From a virus, in the IMG/VR virus record IMGVR_UViG_3300042484_002457, positions 62,001-126,000 of that record: a DNA stretch of 64,000 nt, one strand, 5' to 3'. Both the position numbers and the translations under genes were made by a program. Each line of letters opens with the position of its first letter. Positions within the stretch are counted from its first letter, which is position 1. This document shows, piece by piece, positions 61,108 to 64,000 of the stretch. The notes beneath the pieces were generated by a model, which did not search any database, was not told the DNA's origin, and saw nothing but the letters and a program-made list of their open reading frames with translations.

Positions 61108-61615
61108 CAAATTTGGACAGATGATTTTCAGTCAAGACGATGTTGTAAACTTGTATTTGCAAGGACACAACATCAATGTACTAGAACATCTCTTGGTTGA
61201 CAACACCATTGATCTAGAAACTGCTGCACACATACTGGAAAATGTGCCGGCATTTGTGCGCTATGATGAACTGGCACAACAACAAACACTAGAAGAATGG
61301 GATCATCGATGTCAAGCCAACTGGTACATGCCTGAAAAATACAAGCAATTGGACATCGCTGAACATGTATTGAGCCTGTGCACAACAGATGTTGAACTTC
61401 AACGCTGCGGCCAAGAACTCATGTTGTTTCAAGAACGAAATCTTTTTGACCTACTGCGCTATCTAGTTTATCTAGTGGATGTCATGCGTGAAAATCGTTT
61501 GATCTGGGGAGTGGGACGAGGAAGCAGTGTGGCCAGTTATGTGCTGTACAAATTGGGTGTACACAAAATCAACAGCCTGTACTATGAATTAGATCCTGCT
61601 GAATTCTTGCGTTAA
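61097..61615 (+). CDS. DNA polymerase III alpha-like fragment
   Basis: 172 residues from ATG 61097. The C-terminal part 'MRENRLIWGVGRGSSVASYV' and 'LYKLGVHKINSLYYELDPAE' copies the Pol III alpha/PolC palm entry motif (GRGSGAGSLVAYALGIT.DPL.F.LLFERFLN). The protein stops exactly there (AEFLR), before the catalytic D-x-D segment, so it cannot polymerise. N-terminal half helical ('LYLQGHNINVLEHLLVD'). Reads as a retained domain with another role, not obviously decay, since it is in a tight operon. Confidence 0.7.
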   Translation: MKIDKFGQMIFSQDDVVNLYLQGHNINVLEHLLVDNTIDLETAAHILENVPAFVRYDELAQQQTLEEWDHRCQANWYMPEKYKQLDIAEHVLSLCTTDVELQRCGQELMLFQERNLFDLLRYLVYLVDVMRENRLIWGVGRGSSVASYVLYKLGVHKINSLYYELDPAEFLR

Positions 61616-61619
61616 ATAT
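61613..61619 (+). promoter_or_regulatory. Late-promoter-like TAAATAT element
   Basis: TTAAATATAAT overlaps the preceding stop and lies 18 nt before the ATG at 61637. Confidence 0.5.
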
Positions 61620-61636
61620 AATTTTAGGAGATAGCT

Positions 61637-61858
61637 ATGACCAAACAAATACATAGATCAGCCAATGGCAAGCCCGTTGACATGGGCGCACTGCGTTTGA
61701 AAAACGAAAAAGTTCGAGCAGTTGGCAACATGAAAGTCAACGCTCGGGGAGATCAAGTAGACGACATGAATCGTGTGATTGCCACCAAGCCTGAACAAGT
61801 AAACAAACAGTATCGAAAACAAGTAGTTACTGGAAAAAACAATATAGGACCAGTATGA
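61637..61858 (+). CDS. Conserved T4-type small protein
   Basis: 73 residues, TTAGGAG upstream. 'RSANGKPVDMGALRLKNEKV', 'RAVGNMKVNARGDQVDDMNR' is a strongly conserved pattern in T4-like genomes. Basic, no membrane segment; probably virion-associated. Confidence 0.65.
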   Translation: MTKQIHRSANGKPVDMGALRLKNEKVRAVGNMKVNARGDQVDDMNRVIATKPEQVNKQYRKQVVTGKNNIGPV

Positions 61859-62256
61859 CCAAAGCAGCGTATTCTGCACACAAAATCAACCGACATCAGT
61901 TGCAACCCATCAAGGATGCAGTGATTGTGAGCGACATGGTTTTTGATGAACGACTCAGCACTGGTGGTATTGTGCTGTTAAACGACAATGGTAAAAGCAG
62001 TGGTATTCGGCCCCGCTGGGGCCGTGTGTATGCAGTGGGCCCTGACCAGTCTGGAGTGCGTGTAGGCGAATGGGTTTGTATAGAACATGGTCGTTGGACT
62101 CGAGGTCTTGAAGTTGAAGACGAAGCTGGCAAACATACACTGCGCAGAGTTGATCCCAAGGATATCTTGATGAGTGCAGATGAGCGGCCAGATGATGTGA
62201 CTTTCTCATCAGCCATTCACGTAGAAGCCAAACCCAGCCACATGCAGCACAACTGA
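61855..62256 (+). CDS. GroES/gp31-like co-chaperonin
   Basis: 133 residues, ATGA. GroES pattern: 'LQPIKDAVIVSDMVFDERLS', 'TGGIVLLNDNGKSSGIRPRW', 'GRVYAVGPDQSGVRVGEWVC', 'HTLRRVDPKDILMSADE'. The mobile loop (about residues 33-50) ends with the hydrophobic 'GGIVLL' that contacts GroEL. In T4, gp31 replaces GroES for folding the major capsid protein. Longer than GroES by a C-terminal tail of ~25 residues. Confidence 0.82.
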   Translation: MTKAAYSAHKINRHQLQPIKDAVIVSDMVFDERLSTGGIVLLNDNGKSSGIRPRWGRVYAVGPDQSGVRVGEWVCIEHGRWTRGLEVEDEAGKHTLRRVDPKDILMSADERPDDVTFSSAIHVEAKPSHMQHN

Positions 62257-62257
62257 T

Positions 62258-62518
62258 ATGATAATCAACTGGGACGTAAACAAAGTTATTAGCGACTGCC
62301 AGAAGATGTATTATGGGGCAAATGACCCATATGTGACCGGTTGGAACAACTGGCCTTGCAAACAAGACTTATATCGTGTAAAATTTGCTGTAGACGAAAT
62401 GCTCAAGAACACTAGCAAATTTGCTGGTGAACAAGAGTGGTTGGAAGAACATGATAAAGAACAAGTTTGGAAAAAACTCAATGAAGTGCAACACTTGTCG
62501 AAAAGACATAGATTCTAA
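62258..62518 (+). CDS. Small T4-type protein
   Basis: 86 residues, one base after the co-chaperonin gene. 'MIINWDVNKVISDCQKMYYG', 'QDLYRVKFAVDEMLKNTSKF', end 'KLNEVQHLSKRHRF'. Helical; function unknown. Confidence 0.55.
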   Translation: MIINWDVNKVISDCQKMYYGANDPYVTGWNNWPCKQDLYRVKFAVDEMLKNTSKFAGEQEWLEEHDKEQVWKKLNEVQHLSKRHRF

Positions 62519-62612
62519 TTGCGACTGGCACCAAGGCCGATGTCCGCATCGTCCCAGCACCTGGGACGTTTTTATTACATGGTGGAGAAATAGAAATGAG
62601 CAAAGGAAGTAG
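62481..62612 (+). CDS. Small zinc-ribbon-like protein, 43 aa
   Basis: From ATG 62481: MKCNTCRKDIDSNCDWHQGR, 'CPHRPSTWDVFITWWRNRNE'. C-x2-C, C-x7-C-x-H spacing suits a metal site. Overlaps the previous gene by 38 bp and the next by 17 bp. A recurring T4-type mini-gene. Confidence 0.55.
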   Translation: MKCNTCRKDIDSNCDWHQGRCPHRPSTWDVFITWWRNRNEQRK

Positions 62613-62790
62613 ACCTCGTCCTTTAAGTATTCCAATTGTGGAATTGAACAATAGACTAGATACAATCTTTGGTGAAAAGCCAAAGAAACAGCGTTGGATA
62701 CCACCAGCATTGCCCGAAGACATGCAAGGTATCAAAAGCTCGTTTGAGCAGCAACTGGGTGTGAATAAACTTCCACCTGGGCGCACATGA
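62596..62790 (+). CDS. Small proline-rich T4-type protein
   Basis: 64 residues; GGAGAAATAGAA before the ATG. 'MSKGSRPRPLSIPIVELNNR', 'LDTIFGEKPKKQRWIPPALP'. Known as a hypothetical in T4-like genomes. Confidence 0.55.
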   Translation: MSKGSRPRPLSIPIVELNNRLDTIFGEKPKKQRWIPPALPEDMQGIKSSFEQQLGVNKLPPGRT

Positions 62791-63005
62791 AATTATTCAA
62801 CCAGGTATATCTAGGAATGAATCCCACAATACAACAACTGATGCAACAGGCAGGCACTGACACCAGCGGCAAATGGATGAGTATAGACAATGCCGAAAAG
62901 TTTGCTCAGTTGGTAATTGCAGCGTATAATAAAGAACTTGACGAGTCTTGTCAGGAAAGCAAAAGCAAACTTGGCTACAGCCGAATTGGATTGGAAAACG
63001 TATGA
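62787..63005 (+). CDS. Small protein distantly related to the HFGVEE family
   Basis: 72 residues, ATGA. 'IQQLMQQAGTDTSGKWMSID' and 'NAEKFAQLVIAAYNKELDES' align with the central 'EKFAELIVKEC' of the small genes at 15.6-18.6 kb, but the HFGVEE end and embedded RBS are absent (end 'YSRIGLENV'). Confidence 0.5.
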   Translation: MKLFNQVYLGMNPTIQQLMQQAGTDTSGKWMSIDNAEKFAQLVIAAYNKELDESCQESKSKLGYSRIGLENV

Positions 63006-63925
63006 AAGAATTATGGGTAGAAAAATATCGTCCCAACACTGTGGATGGTTATGTGTTTGTTGACACTGCGCAACGTGAGCAGGTAACACAGTGGATCCGA
63101 GACGGAAGTATTCCTCACTTGATGTTGAGTGGTAGTGCTGGTACAGGTAAAACAACCCTGGCCAAACTGTTGATCAATGAACTAGGCGTAGACGAATATG
63201 ACGTGATGTACGCCAACGGTTCAAAGGAAGCTCGCAAGGTTGAGTGGGTGGACAAGCTGATCAGCTTTTGTCAAACCATGCCATTTGGTGCATTCAAAGT
63301 GGTGTTGATTGACGAAGCAGACTACATGAATCCCAACTCGGTACAGCCCGCACTACGCAACTTGATGGAAGACTACAGCCAAACTGTGCGGTTTATTCTT
63401 ACTTGTAACTATCCCAACAAGATTATCCCGGCCTTGCACTCACGTTGCCAAGGCTTTCACATCACCAAAACAGATCATACAGAGTTCACTGCTAGAGTGG
63501 CCACTGTGCTGGTGTCAGAAAATGTAGAATTTGATCTGGACACCTTGGATACTTATGTCAAGGCCACTTATCCAGATCTACGCAAGTGTTTGAACTTGGT
63601 ACAACCCAATTCAGTAACTGGAAAACTTGCACCCCCGGGCGAAAGCGATCGTGCTGTTCGAGACTGGAAGCTGGACTGTGTGGATCTGTTCAAACAAGGC
63701 AAGATTCGTGCAGCTCGTACTTTGCTGTGTCAAAGTGCCAGTGCCGAAGAATCAGATGAGATTTTTCGCTGGATGTACGACAACCTTGAACTGTTTGGTA
63801 AAACAGCTGAGCAGCAGGATCAAGCCATTGTGATTATTCGCAACGGCATTGCCAACATTCCCTTGGTCACAGATCAAGAAATCAACCTGAGTGCTACTTT
63901 AATTGAACTTGGCAACATCGCTTGA
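63002..63925 (+). CDS. 44: Sliding clamp loader large subunit (gp44-like)
   Basis: 307 residues from ATG 63002 (ATGA). AAA+ ATPase: Walker A 'GSAGTGKTTLAK' near residue 43, Walker B 'VVLIDEADYMN', sensor 1 'RFILTCNYPNKI', arginine finger in 'PALHSRCQGF'. With gp62 it loads the gp45 clamp onto DNA; in T4 the clamp also activates late transcription. Length close to T4 gp44 (319). The clearest taxonomic marker of the window. Confidence 0.95.
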   Translation: MKELWVEKYRPNTVDGYVFVDTAQREQVTQWIRDGSIPHLMLSGSAGTGKTTLAKLLINELGVDEYDVMYANGSKEARKVEWVDKLISFCQTMPFGAFKVVLIDEADYMNPNSVQPALRNLMEDYSQTVRFILTCNYPNKIIPALHSRCQGFHITKTDHTEFTARVATVLVSENVEFDLDTLDTYVKATYPDLRKCLNLVQPNSVTGKLAPPGESDRAVRDWKLDCVDLFKQGKIRAARTLLCQSASAEESDEIFRWMYDNLELFGKTAEQQDQAIVIIRNGIANIPLVTDQEINLSATLIELGNIA

Positions 63926-63929
63926 GCCT

Positions 63930-64000
63930 GTGATTGATCCCAACAACAGGATCACATTCCTGTTGGATTGGGAACTCACAATGAAATGCAATCTGGATTG
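63930..64000 (+). CDS. 5' part of a radical SAM protein (cut by window end)
   Basis: From GTG 63930 (or TTG 63909) the frame reads '...VIDPNNRITFLLDWELTMKC' and then NLD, with the first Cys of what should be C-x3-C-x2-C. This resembles the phage twitch-type radical SAM enzymes, as at 22339. Only ~24 residues are visible, so the call is tentative. Confidence 0.45.
   Translation, partial: MIDPNNRITFLLDWELTMKCNLD

Overview
The window looks like about 64 kb of a large T4-related lytic phage (myovirus), not a bacterial chromosome. It holds roughly 120 short, tightly packed genes with many ATGA or TAATG overlaps, no rRNA and no tRNA that I could recognise. Markers of the T4 supergroup are a clamp-loader ATPase (gp44-like) at the right end, a GroES/gp31-like co-chaperonin, structural genes with the shared 'QGFRDNFTNIK' N-terminus, GIY-YIG homing endonucleases, and a TAAATA-type late promoter motif. 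The host is probably a Gram-negative bacterium using ordinary sigma-70 promoters. A phasin-like gene and a BPSL0761-like gene hint at a proteobacterium, possibly a betaproteobacterium, but this is inference.

Layout. 0-6.6 kb: a FecR-domain gene cut by the left edge, two small membrane proteins, a fatty acid desaturase, a D,D-carboxypeptidase-like enzyme, and a CHASE2/class III nucleotide cyclase. 5.3-13.4 kb: surface or sugar metabolism genes (two glycosyltransferase-like proteins, UDP-sugar dehydrogenase, 2OG-Fe(II) oxygenase-like, amidinotransferase, SGNH hydrolase) plus UV endonuclease UvsE. 13.6-15.0 kb: phasin-like protein and PstS behind a Pho box. 15.1-18.8 kb: a run of very small genes, many from one paralogous family ending in HFGVEE. 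18.9-24 kb: a divergent ClpP, two probable virion-interior proteins, a canonical ClpP and a radical SAM protein. 24-46.7 kb: a long early-type region of small genes, each short operon preceded by a near-identical promoter, with MetK, a methyltransferase, a ParB/DGQHR-like and HNH-like pair, a metallophosphoesterase, NadE and a cell-wall hydrolase. 46.7-48.5 kb: translation factor IF-1, superoxide dismutase, a homing endonuclease and an A-type Fe-S carrier. 48.5-60.2 kb: tail-fibre and baseplate-type structural genes. 60.2-64 kb: small T4-type genes, a DNA polymerase III alpha-like fragment, the co-chaperonin and the clamp loader.

Three regulatory layers are readable. (1) About 25 sigma-70 promoters, nearly all with an exact 17-bp spacer. 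Nine share the spacer sequence CCCAATTTG(C/T), often just after a small hairpin terminator. (2) A TAAATA(C/T) element 16-29 nt before about ten start codons, matching the T4-type late promoter in form. It precedes structural genes and also pstS. (3) A Pho box with three 7-bp repeats at 11-bp spacing before pstS. Several genes, including uvsE, start within 6-7 nt of a consensus -10 box, so their mRNAs should be leaderless; the same phage encodes IF-1.

The auxiliary genes point to control of host envelope (desaturase, carboxypeptidase, glycan genes), phosphate uptake, second messenger signalling, SAM and NAD supply, proteostasis (two ClpPs, co-chaperonin), oxidative stress (SOD, Fe-S carrier) and translation (IF-1).
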